In this document: positions 1 through 9,066 of the stretch, piece after piece | Layout of the letters: each line of letters starts with the position of its first letter | How positions within the stretch are numbered: position 1 is the first letter of the stretch | Source: Planctomycetota bacterium | GTDB taxonomy: Bacteria; Planctomycetota; UBA1135 | Direction of reading: 5' to 3' | DNA length: 43,482 nucleotides | Assembly: GCA_026421205.1 (NCBI GenBank) | Contig: JAPKBM010000015.1 | Coordinates: 1-43,482 of the forward strand | Notes under the pieces: model-generated | Seen by the model: the letters and a program-made list of their open reading frames with translations, nothing else | Told to the model about the DNA's origin: nothing | Database searches by the model: none | Translations under genes and position numbers: made by a program

Positions 1-40
<40 letters not shown>

Positions 41-45
41 ACTTC

Positions 46-83
46 AAAAGGAGCTCAAGCATTCGCTTAGGCTCCTTTTTTTT
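46..83 (+). terminator. Rho-independent terminator of tRNA-Pro
   Basis: An eight-pair stem (47-54 with 71-78) closes over a second short stem (57-60 with 65-68) and runs into eight T residues at 76-83. It starts six bases after the tRNA CCA end, so it most likely ends the tRNA transcript. No gene is seen between it and 216. Confidence 0.8.
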
Positions 84-215
84 ATAAAAAACGGTATCGA
101 ATTATTCCCTCCAACTTCTCTTCCAGAGCACGATGAGATTCAAAAGAATCAAAGCATAAGAACATCATAACGAGGATTCCTCCCCCCCCAACGCCTCCAA
201 CGCTACCCTATTTCC

Positions 216-1208
216 ATGACTGATGCCATCACACCCCGCTCAATTCGCTGGACGGTTCGCCTGCTCTCTATCGTCATCCTTTTCCTCTTTGGAGGACTTT
301 TGAACTTTGTTCTCGATGACATTGACGACATTCGTGGCCCCCTACGGCAGGACTTTGAATCTCAGCAAGTAGAAGCCGGTCTGGTGGATCATATTCAAGA
401 ACTTCAGCAAAAAACGAAAGGCATGAAGCTAGCCGTCGGCCGACAAGAGGAGATTCAAGAAAACTTGCGGTCCAGCATGGCCGTGGCGCAAGAAACGATG
501 GAACAGATGACGGGGTTGCATCGGCTGAGCCTAGAAAGAGATCTGGCCCCCAGTGAAGAACAAGTACGTGCGTTAAGTGAAGCGCAAACGCGGTTTATCA
601 AGGCGCAAGAGAATTTTGAAGCCGCCAATCAAAGCATTGCGGATTTGAATACGCAGTTGCACACGACGGAATCCAAGTTGGCTGCGGCGAAGGTGAAGTT
701 CAGCTTGCAACAACGACCAGGTCGTCGTGCTTGGGAAGATGCCTGGAATCAGCACACCTTCATGGTGGCGATTTATAAACTGAGTTTCATTATCCCGGTG
801 TTTCTGTTTGCGGCTTGGGTGGTCGGAAAGAAAAGGAAATCAACCTACCGCTCCATTCACATTGCATTACTTGTTGCAGCCTTTTGGCATTTAGGCACGG
901 TGATGCATGAGCATTTCCCAAGCGATTTTTTCAAGTACATTGCCATTGCCGCGGGCATTCTTATTGTGCTGTTTTTCCTCATGCGCATGTTACAAAATAT
1001 GAACGCGCCGCAACCCGATGCGCTTCTTCGGCGTCGGCGAGAGGCCTACTGCAAACATCTCTGTGCGGAGTGTGGCTACCCCTTCCCCGCCGATCACAGC
1101 ACCGCTCACCATTGCCCTAGTTGTGGCACCGGACTTTTTGAAGCCTGTCATGGATGCGGGCAAAGTCGGCACAGTCTGCTTCCGCACTGTGAGCACTGCG
1201 GAAGTTAA
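216..1208 (+). CDS. Membrane protein with coiled coil and two C-terminal zinc ribbons
   Basis: I do not recognise the family. The 330-residue protein has an N-terminal membrane segment at about residues 15-34 and a long charged helical stretch at about 50-160 that looks like a coiled coil. Two or three further membrane segments follow at about 187-260. The cysteine-rich C-terminus has CxxC pairs at 283/286, 300/303, 311/314 and 325/328, the pattern of two zinc ribbons. The coiled coil probably lies outside the cytoplasm and the ribbons inside, but topology is inferred. No clear Shine-Dalgarno sequence precedes the ATG. It stands alone between a tRNA terminator and a converging gene that ends four bases later. 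A sensor or scaffold role is possible but unsupported. Confidence 0.75.
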   Translation: MTDAITPRSIRWTVRLLSIVILFLFGGLLNFVLDDIDDIRGPLRQDFESQQVEAGLVDHIQELQQKTKGMKLAVGRQEEIQENLRSSMAVAQETMEQMTGLHRLSLERDLAPSEEQVRALSEAQTRFIKAQENFEAANQSIADLNTQLHTTESKLAAAKVKFSLQQRPGRRAWEDAWNQHTFMVAIYKLSFIIPVFLFAAWVVGKKRKSTYRSIHIALLVAAFWHLGTVMHEHFPSDFFKYIAIAAGILIVLFFLMRMLQNMNAPQPDALLRRRREAYCKHLCAECGYPFPADHSTAHHCPSCGTGLFEACHGCGQSRHSLLPHCEHCGS

Positions 1209-1212
1209 GCGT

Positions 1213-2757
1213 TTACTGCACCGTGGCGTGCAAAGCTTGCGTCAAAACGCCGGCGGTCAGGTCCACGCCTTGCACCCAAACTTGCGTGCCGGCCATGCCT
1301 GCGGGAACCGGTGTGCTCCAATGAGCCTCCCCCTGCGCGTCGGCATGCGCGGTAGGCAATTGGGTGAGGGGCGCGGACAGAGAAACGCTTCCCCAAACCG
1401 ACGGCAACGGCCCTGCGCCTCGTAAGGACCAGGCCAGCAAAACGGAGGCACCCGGGGCGCAACCACCTACAACGGCAGTCACCACGGAACCTGCAACCAG
1501 GTTATGAACTTGCGTGGTGTGCATAGGGCTTCCGGAATGAAGCGTGACTTGACCCGCTTGATGCGCCAACACGGATTCCCAGGCGGACCAGGCCATCCAC
1601 TCTTCACTGCCATCGCCATTGGTATCGCCCACACCGACCACGCCTTGGCCAAATCGAGAGCCCGGTCCATGCCCATGCATTTGCGAAAGCATGCGGCCGT
1701 CGGCACCGGAATACACCACCACCCGACCGGTTTCTTGATTGGCATAACGCGCGGCAATGATGAAGTCATCCAAGCCATCCCCATTCACATCAGCAGCGGC
1801 AACACGATTTCCAAATCTCTCGTTTTGAATGTCTGACTCAAACAAAAAAAGTTCTGCGCCCGTGGCTCCGGAGAAAACGTGCGCCTTGCCCCAGTATTGG
1901 CTTCCGGGAGCACCGACGAGGATTTCACCGACGCCGTCTCCATCTAAATCATTGGTGCCGGCAATGCCATTGCCGACATAGGCCTTGGGATAAGCGCCTC
2001 GGTGCGTGCGAATGAGATTTCCGCTGGCTCCCGAGTAGATAGACACCGAACCGGCGCGGAGATTTCCTGTGTCGTCAAAGTGTCCACCCACGGCATAATC
2101 CGAAATACCATCGGCATCGAAATCATCTAGGGCACAGACCGACTGGCCGAATTCCATCTCTTCCACCGTGCCAATATGCAAACGAATCATGGCACCCGTA
2201 GCGCCCGACAACACATGTGCCTGGCCACCGGTCACACTGTTGTGCACCGCCCAAGGCGCGCCAACCAACACGTCGGCGACTCCATCGGCATCAAGATCAC
2301 CCACGTTGGCCATGGAATAACCACAATGACCGCCGACTTGCCCTGGGGTCATCCAAAGTTCGTGACCGGTCGCTCCGGAAAAAGCGTGCACCGCCCCACT
2401 TCCCGCACCGCCAGAAGAATCGTTGACCGCACCGGCAATGATGTCGGGGGTGCCGTCGGCGTTGAGGTCTCCACAAGACACCACCGAAAAACCAAGCCAA
2501 GCATTCGCCGTATGCCCGTGAATGGTCTGCAAAATACCGCCGTGGGTGCTAGAGCGGATTTCCACTCGCCCTCCATCCGTAGCCGAAAAGTCTGCCCGGG
2601 CCGCGCCGATAAGAAGGTCAGGGTGGCCGTCTCCATCAAAATCAGGCATGGAAGCCATGCCACGACCGTAGAGCTCTAAATCCGAAGAGCCGTCAAAGCG
2701 GTGAAGGACATCTTGGGGAAAGGCGGCGAGTAGGGGCAGAATCAGAGCGAATGCCAT
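1213..2757 (-). CDS. Secreted FG-GAP repeat (integrin-like beta-propeller) protein
   Basis: The 514-residue protein starts with a short signal peptide (about residues 1-14). It carries seven calcium-binding loops of the DxDGDGxxD type, spaced about 55-60 residues apart from residue 39 to about 390, each followed by a hydrophobic strand. Seven such FG-GAP repeats form a seven-bladed propeller as in integrin alpha subunits, usually for binding proteins or sugars outside the cell. The last 90 residues form a separate glycine-rich beta domain with an ADAxGxA element. A related element ends the metalloprotease at 9067-10602. The gene begins ten bases after the stop of the macro-domain gene, so the two are probably co-transcribed. 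Function beyond secretion and calcium binding is unknown. Confidence 0.85.
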   Translation of the reverse strand: MAFALILPLLAAFPQDVLHRFDGSSDLELYGRGMASMPDFDGDGHPDLLIGAARADFSATDGGRVEIRSSTHGGILQTIHGHTANAWLGFSVVSCGDLNADGTPDIIAGAVNDSSGGAGSGAVHAFSGATGHELWMTPGQVGGHCGYSMANVGDLDADGVADVLVGAPWAVHNSVTGGQAHVLSGATGAMIRLHIGTVEEMEFGQSVCALDDFDADGISDYAVGGHFDDTGNLRAGSVSIYSGASGNLIRTHRGAYPKAYVGNGIAGTNDLDGDGVGEILVGAPGSQYWGKAHVFSGATGAELFLFESDIQNERFGNRVAAADVNGDGLDDFIIAARYANQETGRVVVYSGADGRMLSQMHGHGPGSRFGQGVVGVGDTNGDGSEEWMAWSAWESVLAHQAGQVTLHSGSPMHTTQVHNLVAGSVVTAVVGGCAPGASVLLAWSLRGAGPLPSVWGSVSLSAPLTQLPTAHADAQGEAHWSTPVPAGMAGTQVWVQGVDLTAGVLTQALHATVQ

Positions 2758-2766
2758 TTCCTAAGT

Positions 2767-3306
2767 CTACCTGTTTTGCGCGAGGAGTTCGGCCAAAGTC
2801 TGATGGCGCCCCCAAAAGGCCTCCAGGAGTTTCGGATCAAGGAAGCAGAAAGAAATGGAAACTTCAGGGTAATATTCTTGGGCAAAACCTGCCGCCCTCG
2901 TTGCAGCCATGGCTACGACGTGCATCGGATGTTTAAAAATACCTACACCAATGGCAGGGAACGCAATGGACTTCAAGCCCATGTGATCGGCAACGCTGAT
3001 TGCTTTCAGGTGCAAACAGCGCAATTCCGCCTCTGCATTGAACGCTTGCCAAGCAGGAGGCGCTACTGCATGAATAATCCAATCGGCAGGAAGCTGAAAA
3101 CCCGGAGTCACTTCCACACTTCCCGTATCACAACCGCCAATTCTTGAACAGGCAGCCAGCAACTCCGGCCCCGCGGCTTTATGGATGGCTCCGTCCACGC
3201 CACCCCCACCTAAGAGCGAGCAATTTGCGGAATTCACAACGGCGTCCACCTTCATCTGGGTGATGTCGGCGAGAACAATTTGAGCAAGCGGTGATTCGTA
3301 TTTCAT
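2767..3306 (-). CDS. Macro-domain protein (ADP-ribose / O-acetyl-ADP-ribose binding)
   Basis: The 179-residue protein is one macro domain, the usual length for the YmdB/MACROD type. It starts with the typical DITxMxVDAVVNSANxSLLGGGGVDGAIHxAAG run, in which the NSAN and GGGGVDGAIH parts (about residues 25-42) bind ADP-ribose. GVGIFKHP near residue 120 matches the second phosphate-binding loop. Family members bind ADP-ribose, and many remove it from O-acetyl-ADP-ribose or modified proteins. It is cytoplasmic. No ADP-ribosyltransferase lies nearby. It opens the reverse pair that continues with the FG-GAP gene. Confidence 0.9.
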   Translation of the reverse strand: MKYESPLAQIVLADITQMKVDAVVNSANCSLLGGGGVDGAIHKAAGPELLAACSRIGGCDTGSVEVTPGFQLPADWIIHAVAPPAWQAFNAEAELRCLHLKAISVADHMGLKSIAFPAIGVGIFKHPMHVVAMAATRAAGFAQEYYPEVSISFCFLDPKLLEAFWGRHQTLAELLAQNR

Positions 3307-3427
3307 GCCCTTAGCCTAAGCCCAGTTTTCCCTACCATTCCGCCTACGCCCTCCCTTTCTCGGACTTCCCCTACGGGGAAAAAAGACATATATTTTTTCA
3401 AAATGCACACCCGCCTTAGAGGTTAAG

Positions 3428-4696
3428 ATGCGTTTCATGACCCTAGAGCAGTTCCTCATTGACCACTTTCCCTCCTGGGCAATCATTCCCGAAGCCGTAA
3501 AGCCGTGGGTGAGCCTGACCGTGGCTGGCGTGGCTTTGCTGGCCGCAGCGTGGCTGGCCAACGCCATCGCCAAGCGTATTTTATTGCGCGGCCTCAAAGG
3601 GGTAGCTGGCAGAACATCGGCCGCTTGGGATGACCGCCTCATCACCCACCATGTCTTTGACAGGCTTTCGCACATTGCACCTGCGGTTGTTTTCTACTTG
3701 GCGACGCCGCTCTTCTTAGAAGCGGATTGGCTGGAACCTCTGGTTGAGCGCGTGGCTTTTGTCGCCATGATTTTAATTTCGGCGCGCGTGGTGGATGCTC
3801 TGTTGAACTTTACGGTGGACACGGCAAAATCCCATCCAGCTCTTGCCGACAAACCGGTTAAAAGTTGGGTGCAAGTGCTCAAGATTTTTCTTTGGGCTTT
3901 CGCCGCCATCTTTGCGATCTCCACTTTAATGGATAAATCACCTTGGGCACTCCTCGGAGGTTTAGGCGCGTTGACCGCCGTTTTGTTGCTGGTGTTCAAG
4001 GACAGCATCCTTGGCTTGGTAGCCAGTATTCAAATCAGTGCTCTGGGTCTTGTGCAAGTTGGAGATTGGATTGAAGTGCCCAAGTACGGTGCCGACGGCG
4101 ACGTCATTGACATTTCTCTAACCACCGTGCGCATTCAAAACTGGGACAAGACCATTTCCACCATTCCTACGTACGCCTTGGTCAGTGACAGTTTCAAAAA
4201 CTGGCGAGGCATGCAGGAGTCCGGTGGCCGACGTATGAAACGGGCTTTGAGGATTGACATGAATTCGGTGCGCTTCTTAACGCCCGAAGACACGAAAAAT
4301 CTCCGGAAGGTGCAACATCTTGCCCCTTATTTAGATAAAAAGGAAAAAGAACTGAGCCAGTGGAATGCAGAAAAGGGGGTCGACAAGAACCTAGACGTCA
4401 ATGGTCGCCGACTCACCAACCTCGGCACCTTCCGAGAATACTTACGTTGCTGGTTGACCGCGCACCCCGAAATCAGCCAAGACATGACCTTTCTCGTTCG
4501 GCAACTCACGCCCGACGAACACGGGCTTCCCGTTGAGATTTACATTTTCAGTACAGAGCAACGATGGGCCCACTACGAAGGGATTTTGGGTGACATCTTT
4601 GATCACATGATCGCCGCGCTCCCCACCTTCGGCCTTCTGGTTTATCAAAAGCCAACTGGCGCGGACTTTTCTGGCCTCCGCCCCCCCAGCGCGTAA
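3428..4696 (+). CDS. ybdG: Mechanosensitive channel, YbdG/MscM-like
   Basis: The 422-residue inner-membrane protein matches the YbdG (miniconductance) branch of the MscS superfamily in length and layout. About five membrane segments fill residues 20-185. The pore helix region is near 172-200 (LLGGLGALTAVLLLVFKDSI). The conserved beta domain then reads VGDWIEVPKYGADGDVIDISLTTVRIQNWDKTI. Such channels open under membrane tension and release solutes in hypo-osmotic shock; YbdG also has a signalling role in E. coli. A TAGAGG ribosome site lies five bases before the ATG at 3428. It begins a forward group of four closely spaced genes. The gene name rests on overall resemblance only. Confidence 0.88.
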   Translation: MRFMTLEQFLIDHFPSWAIIPEAVKPWVSLTVAGVALLAAAWLANAIAKRILLRGLKGVAGRTSAAWDDRLITHHVFDRLSHIAPAVVFYLATPLFLEADWLEPLVERVAFVAMILISARVVDALLNFTVDTAKSHPALADKPVKSWVQVLKIFLWAFAAIFAISTLMDKSPWALLGGLGALTAVLLLVFKDSILGLVASIQISALGLVQVGDWIEVPKYGADGDVIDISLTTVRIQNWDKTISTIPTYALVSDSFKNWRGMQESGGRRMKRALRIDMNSVRFLTPEDTKNLRKVQHLAPYLDKKEKELSQWNAEKGVDKNLDVNGRRLTNLGTFREYLRCWLTAHPEISQDMTFLVRQLTPDEHGLPVEIYIFSTEQRWAHYEGILGDIFDHMIAALPTFGLLVYQKPTGADFSGLRPPSA

Positions 4697-4708
4697 TCCG
4701 CCCCCTTC

Positions 4709-6802
4709 ATGTTCACCTCTTTTGCCCTTGCGGTTGTTCTTTTTCCGCAAAAACAACGGCCCAACGATTACCGAGAATCCATGTGGCGGGCGCCGACGGC
4801 GTCGGAATGGGCAGAGCCCACCTTGCTTACCTTTGAGCGAACCTGGGAGGATGCGTTGGCCGTTGCAGAAGAAGCCCAGAAACCAATTCTTGTTTGTGTC
4901 AACATGGACGGAGAAATCGCCAGTGAACACTATGCTGGTGTCCGCTATCGCCAGCCAAGTATTGCTGCCCTTTACTCCCCCTATGTTTGTTTAATTGCTT
5001 CGGTCTATCGACACACCGAGAAAGATCATGATGCCAACGGCCGACGCATCTTGTGCCCACGTTTTGGGAGCGTCACTTGCGGAGAGCATATTGCCACTGA
5101 AGTGTTGCTCTATAAAAAATACTTTGATGGCACGCGCGTGGCGCCACGCCACATCATGATTGAGTTGGATGAATCGGAAGTCTATGACTTGTACTATGCC
5201 AACGACACCGACACCGTTTTCGAAACTTTACGCACAGGCATTGGTGACCGGGACGTGGGTGAAGCCCCCACCACCTCCTTCACTGACCGCATCACTGCTT
5301 ATGCCGAACACCTTCGTGCGGAGTGGTTTGGAGACCCGAAAAGCAATCAACCGCCAGCATCCTTAGACGTCTGGGTCCTTCGCAAAGGGAATGCCCAACG
5401 CAGTTCCCTGGAGCAAACCTTTGTGGGGAGCACGGATGCCGAACAAAAGAAAATCCTGTCCGCAATCCTCAGAAACCCAGAGGCCGAACAACCTGAGCTC
5501 CTCCGCATTGCACTGGCCGAGGAGAATGCAGACCATCAACCACTCATTTTCCAAGCCCTTACCCGTTCAAAAACAAAAGAGTCCATCGCCGTCGTCAATC
5601 AAGCACTCCGCAAAACGCATTTAAAAGAGGAAAACAAAGAAGCACTGATTCAAACTTTGGACCAGCTCGGCACCACCCTGCCCGAAGCCCGCCACCTTGC
5701 CACTTTGCAACGCAGTCTCTCTTTTTCTAGCAAGGAGATTGATGCCGACGGCCTAGCCGAACATTGGATCCAACGAGAATATCCTGCCAAGTCTGACGCG
5801 GAAGCGCTTTTAATCCTGGCCGAAGCCCACCTCTCACAAGCTGTCCACCACACCAATGATCGAGCACTCACCGGAAATCAAAGATTACAAAACACCCTGC
5901 GCCAACTCCAACTTCAGGATGCCTTAGAGCAAGCAGAACAAGCCGAAGCCCTTGGCGCCAAGGATTGGCGTGCGCTCTCCATTCAGGGCCTCTCGCTCTA
6001 CTACCTCAAGGAAGAAAAGGCATCCCAGGAGAAAATACTACAGGCCGTCCGGCTCCTTCCAGAGAAACTAGCGGACTGGAATTCTCTTGCCACCCTTTCT
6101 CTCTTCACCTCCCACCGACGCCACCAGTTGAAATCAGCGCTCAAAGAAAAACGAAACTGGCCAGCATCTTGGATGGAAGAGCTGCAGACGTCGGCACTTC
6201 AACTCCTCACGCACCCTCTCGCCACGGAGGATCTTGCCGTGGAACACTATGACTTCCTCGTTCAATTTGGGGCGTATGGCCCACACAGCTGGGACTATTT
6301 GAAAAAATCCTTAGAGCACCTGGGGGATTCCTGGGAACTTCATGCCCGCGCACGCACCGCACTCCTTTTCTCCAAAGGCCCCCAAGGGCTTGAGACTTTT
6401 TACGAAACACAAACACCTTGGTACGCCGGATTGGCTCATATTTCAACGGCAGAACATCACCGAAAGCAATCTCAATTCTCACAAGCCAAGAACGCCTATA
6501 AAAAAGCACGCGTTTCCTTCGGAGAGGCGGAGTCCACCTATCAGGCTCTGATTGAAAGCGGGTTAGCCCGCATGGAAATGGAGGCCGGTCACCTCACCGA
6601 GTCCGCCGACCACCTCTTCGCGACATTTCGCCTTGACCCGAAGGCCGCGGAAATCCTTGATGGACTGAACGTCAGTGCTCGCATGACCGCAGTCACACTC
6701 CTTGCCCGGCTTGAAGAACAAGGAGAGAACAGCGTAGCCGAAAGACTTCGGGCCGCAGCCCCCTTCCGAACAAGAATCGCCCCGCCCGACCCGTTAAAGT
6801 GA
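4709..6802 (+). CDS. Exported thioredoxin-fold-like and TPR protein
   Basis: The 697-residue protein has a short hydrophobic N-terminus (about residues 1-12) that may be a signal peptide. A domain at about 35-170 resembles thioredoxin-like modules (WEDALAVAEEAQKPILVCVN, then HIMIELD). The usual CxxC is absent: MDGEIASEHYAG stands where the redox motif would be, so it is probably not an oxidoreductase. Residues about 230-330 look like helical repeats, and about 370-660 hold several TPR-like helical pairs rich in A, L, E and Q. The start is 12 bases after the channel gene, indicating one transcript. A binding or scaffold role is an inference; the cellular process is unknown. Confidence 0.75.
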   Translation: MFTSFALAVVLFPQKQRPNDYRESMWRAPTASEWAEPTLLTFERTWEDALAVAEEAQKPILVCVNMDGEIASEHYAGVRYRQPSIAALYSPYVCLIASVYRHTEKDHDANGRRILCPRFGSVTCGEHIATEVLLYKKYFDGTRVAPRHIMIELDESEVYDLYYANDTDTVFETLRTGIGDRDVGEAPTTSFTDRITAYAEHLRAEWFGDPKSNQPPASLDVWVLRKGNAQRSSLEQTFVGSTDAEQKKILSAILRNPEAEQPELLRIALAEENADHQPLIFQALTRSKTKESIAVVNQALRKTHLKEENKEALIQTLDQLGTTLPEARHLATLQRSLSFSSKEIDADGLAEHWIQREYPAKSDAEALLILAEAHLSQAVHHTNDRALTGNQRLQNTLRQLQLQDALEQAEQAEALGAKDWRALSIQGLSLYYLKEEKASQEKILQAVRLLPEKLADWNSLATLSLFTSHRRHQLKSALKEKRNWPASWMEELQTSALQLLTHPLATEDLAVEHYDFLVQFGAYGPHSWDYLKKSLEHLGDSWELHARARTALLFSKGPQGLETFYETQTPWYAGLAHISTAEHHRKQSQFSQAKNAYKKARVSFGEAESTYQALIESGLARMEMEAGHLTESADHLFATFRLDPKAAEILDGLNVSARMTAVTLLARLEEQGENSVAERLRAAAPFRTRIAPPDPLK

Positions 6803-6835
6803 TTCCCCGGGAGAAACTCCCCCATCCAATCCATC

Positions 6836-7987
6836 ATGTCTGAAACGATTCAGGTTTACGAGGGCGCCGACGTCTTTGAAAAACATCAAGGGGTCTGGGA
6901 AGCCCTCTTGGCCTCTTCCGACATCCCTGCTGACGTCACCCCGTTTTATTGCCGCCCACAGTGGATGCAATGCTGGGCAAAACAATTCGGACACCAATGG
7001 CGGTGTCTCTTATTGATTGTCGAAAGAGACGGGAAAGCCATCGGCCTTCTTCCACTGGCACTCGGGCGCGGGCGTCTCGGAAACTGGAAACCAACCATGG
7101 TGACGTGGGCAAGCTGGCCCTGGATGGATGTTTTTGAAATACCAGCAGTGAATCACGAAGATAGAGAAGCCACCTTCCGCTTAGGCCTGCAGTGGATTCT
7201 CAATAACCTCTCGGGGTATCGTGTCATGCTTTTTCGAGAGCTCCCTACTGGAGGCTCTACCATTCGGGCGCTTCGTGCGGCAGCAAAGGAACAAAAAATT
7301 CCGATGCACCACATGATTTGTGCGGATTCTCCCATTTTAGATCTACAAGAATTCCACCGAAGGGATCAACCTCGTAGGGGCAGTGATGAACGAAAGCTCC
7401 GCAGCAAACGAAAAAAACTGGATGGCCTTGGAGAAGCGGAATTCAAATTCTTCCGACCCACCCCTGAAGAAGTAGACTCACTTATTGCAGAATGTGCGGA
7501 CGTTGAGAAAGAAAGTTGGCAATGTGCTTTTGGCGTGGGGTTTCTTCAAGGAGAAGAGCCTCTTCAATTTTCCACATCCCTCTGGAAAGAATACAGCCCT
7601 TCGGCCGACCTCGCCCTGGCAACTCTCCGTTTAGACGGTCGCTTGATTGCCTATCATTGGGGACCTTGTGAGGGGAACCGCTTTCTTTCCCTCAACATGT
7701 CCTACCGCCAAGAATTCAAGAACACGGGGCCAGGCAACTTGCTAAACAATTACATGGTAGATGAAGGGGAAAACTTGGGCCTGCAATTCCTGGACGCTTC
7801 CCGTGGCACACCCGACGGCAAGCATTTCCTACACGACTTCGGCTGTACTACACGTAATCATGCCATGGTGGTTTTGTACCCACCGTCTTTGAAAGGCAAA
7901 CTCTTTTTCCTCTTGCGACATCACTTCATTCCAACTGCTCGCAAGATTCTCTACAAACCTAGTCCTTGGAAGGTACTTCATGGGTAA
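6836..7987 (+). CDS. CelD/BcsL-like GNAT acetyltransferase (FemAB-type fold)
   Basis: The 383-residue cytoplasmic protein has the two-part layout of the CelD group of GNAT acyltransferases. The N-terminal half contains FYCRPQWMQCWAKQFG and a strand-rich GLLPLALGRGRLGNW segment. The C-terminal half contains LATLRLDGRLIAYHWGP and a GPGNLLNNYMVDEGENLGLQFLDASRGTPDGKHFLHDFG-type core near residues 300-345. Relatives acylate polysaccharide precursors, for example in cellulose or exopolysaccharide production. The substrate cannot be told here because no glycosyltransferase is nearby. The gene follows the TPR gene by 33 bases and overlaps the next channel gene by eight, so translation is probably coupled. 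Confidence 0.8.
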   Translation: MSETIQVYEGADVFEKHQGVWEALLASSDIPADVTPFYCRPQWMQCWAKQFGHQWRCLLLIVERDGKAIGLLPLALGRGRLGNWKPTMVTWASWPWMDVFEIPAVNHEDREATFRLGLQWILNNLSGYRVMLFRELPTGGSTIRALRAAAKEQKIPMHHMICADSPILDLQEFHRRDQPRRGSDERKLRSKRKKLDGLGEAEFKFFRPTPEEVDSLIAECADVEKESWQCAFGVGFLQGEEPLQFSTSLWKEYSPSADLALATLRLDGRLIAYHWGPCEGNRFLSLNMSYRQEFKNTGPGNLLNNYMVDEGENLGLQFLDASRGTPDGKHFLHDFGCTTRNHAMVVLYPPSLKGKLFFLLRHHFIPTARKILYKPSPWKVLHG

Positions 7988-9053
7988 AGACGAACTCTTA
8001 GCACTTCTCCCCGCTTGGCTCTCAGAGCCATGGCAACAGTTCCTTGCCATTCTTTTCATCGCCGTGGTAACCGCCAAAGCCGCTGACTGGTTGGTTTCGA
8101 ATTTCTTTAAAGGCCTCGCCGGGAAAAGTAAAACAGATTTAGACGACCAAGTGATTGCCTTGCTCCACAAGCCTCTCATGAGGAGTGTACTTCTCTTGGG
8201 CCTTGTATTCGCCGCGACGGTCTTGCCTCTCTTTGAAGAAGGGTTAGGTTCCGCAAAGCAACTTGTTTGGACTTTTATTCTTCTCTTGTGGACCCAGTTC
8301 GCATTTCGCTCCAACCGTCTTCTCTTTAAGTCTGCCAGCCGAAACAAAGATCGCCTCCATGCGGTTACGGAAAGCACGTACCCCTTCTTTGACAATGTCG
8401 GGAAATTAGCCATTGTCTCTGTCTTTATATGGGGACTGGTTTCTATCTGGCAATGGGATGCAACCGGCTTGATGGCGTCGGCAGGCGTCATGGGTATTGC
8501 TATCAGCTTTGCCGCCAAGGACACTCTTTCCAATCTTTTTGCCGGAGTGTTCATCATCGCCGACACCCCTTACCGCGTGGGTGACTTTATTGTGCTCAAC
8601 TCAGGAGAACGGGGGCAAGTTTCCCACATTGGTCTTCGTTCTACACGCATGATTACACGCGATGACGTAGAAATTGTGGTCCCCAACTCCGTGATGGGAA
8701 ACGCCAAGGTTTACAATGAAACGGCAGGCCCGCATGTCAAACGACGCATCAAGATTCCCGTGGGCGTGGCTTATGGGTCTGACATTGACCAAGTCCGAGG
8801 CGTTCTCATTAAAGCAGCAACCGAGGAGCCTTTGATTTGCAAGAACCCCAGCCCACAGGTTCGCTTCCGTGCACTGGGTAATTCCAGTTTAGACTTTGAA
8901 CTGCTTTGCTGGATTGATGAACCGGTGCTTCGCGGTCGCGCCACGGATTCCATGTTGCAAAACATCTATCAAGAATTTCAAACATCCGGTATTGAAATCC
9001 CCTTCCCTCAGCAAGACCTTTATATTAAGGACATGCCGAAGGCGTTGGAGTAA
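7980..9053 (+). CDS. MscS-family small-conductance mechanosensitive channel
   Basis: The 357-residue protein has an N-terminal membrane region of about four segments (residues 12-175). The MscS signature follows: the pore helix region VMGIAISFAAKDTLSNLFAGVFIIADTPYRVGDFI at about 163-200, then the beta domain GQVSHIGLRSTRMITRDDVEIVVPNS and a C-terminal alpha/beta domain. It is an inner-membrane channel gated by tension. The ATG lies eight bases inside the acetyltransferase gene. It is the second mechanosensitive channel of this cluster and clearly a different subfamily from the one at 3428. Its stop faces that of the metalloprotease gene across 13 bases holding a 12-base palindrome (9053-9064). 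Confidence 0.92.
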   Translation: MGKDELLALLPAWLSEPWQQFLAILFIAVVTAKAADWLVSNFFKGLAGKSKTDLDDQVIALLHKPLMRSVLLLGLVFAATVLPLFEEGLGSAKQLVWTFILLLWTQFAFRSNRLLFKSASRNKDRLHAVTESTYPFFDNVGKLAIVSVFIWGLVSIWQWDATGLMASAGVMGIAISFAAKDTLSNLFAGVFIIADTPYRVGDFIVLNSGERGQVSHIGLRSTRMITRDDVEIVVPNSVMGNAKVYNETAGPHVKRRIKIPVGVAYGSDIDQVRGVLIKAATEEPLICKNPSPQVRFRALGNSSLDFELLCWIDEPVLRGRATDSMLQNIYQEFQTSGIEIPFPQQDLYIKDMPKALE

Positions 9054-9066
9054 GCCCTAGGGCTCG

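Noticed and set aside
1018-1425. A 135-codon forward ORF across the end of the first gene
   Set aside because: It overlaps two well-supported genes out of frame and shows no family features.
3366-3381. TTCCCC/GGGGAA palindrome before the YbdG-type channel gene
   Set aside because: It may be a weak hairpin, but neither strand has a U-tract and it is too generic to call an operator.
9053-9064. Perfect 12-base palindrome AGCCCTAGGGCT between converging stops
   Set aside because: Too short, with no loop or U-tract to act as a terminator, and I saw no second copy.
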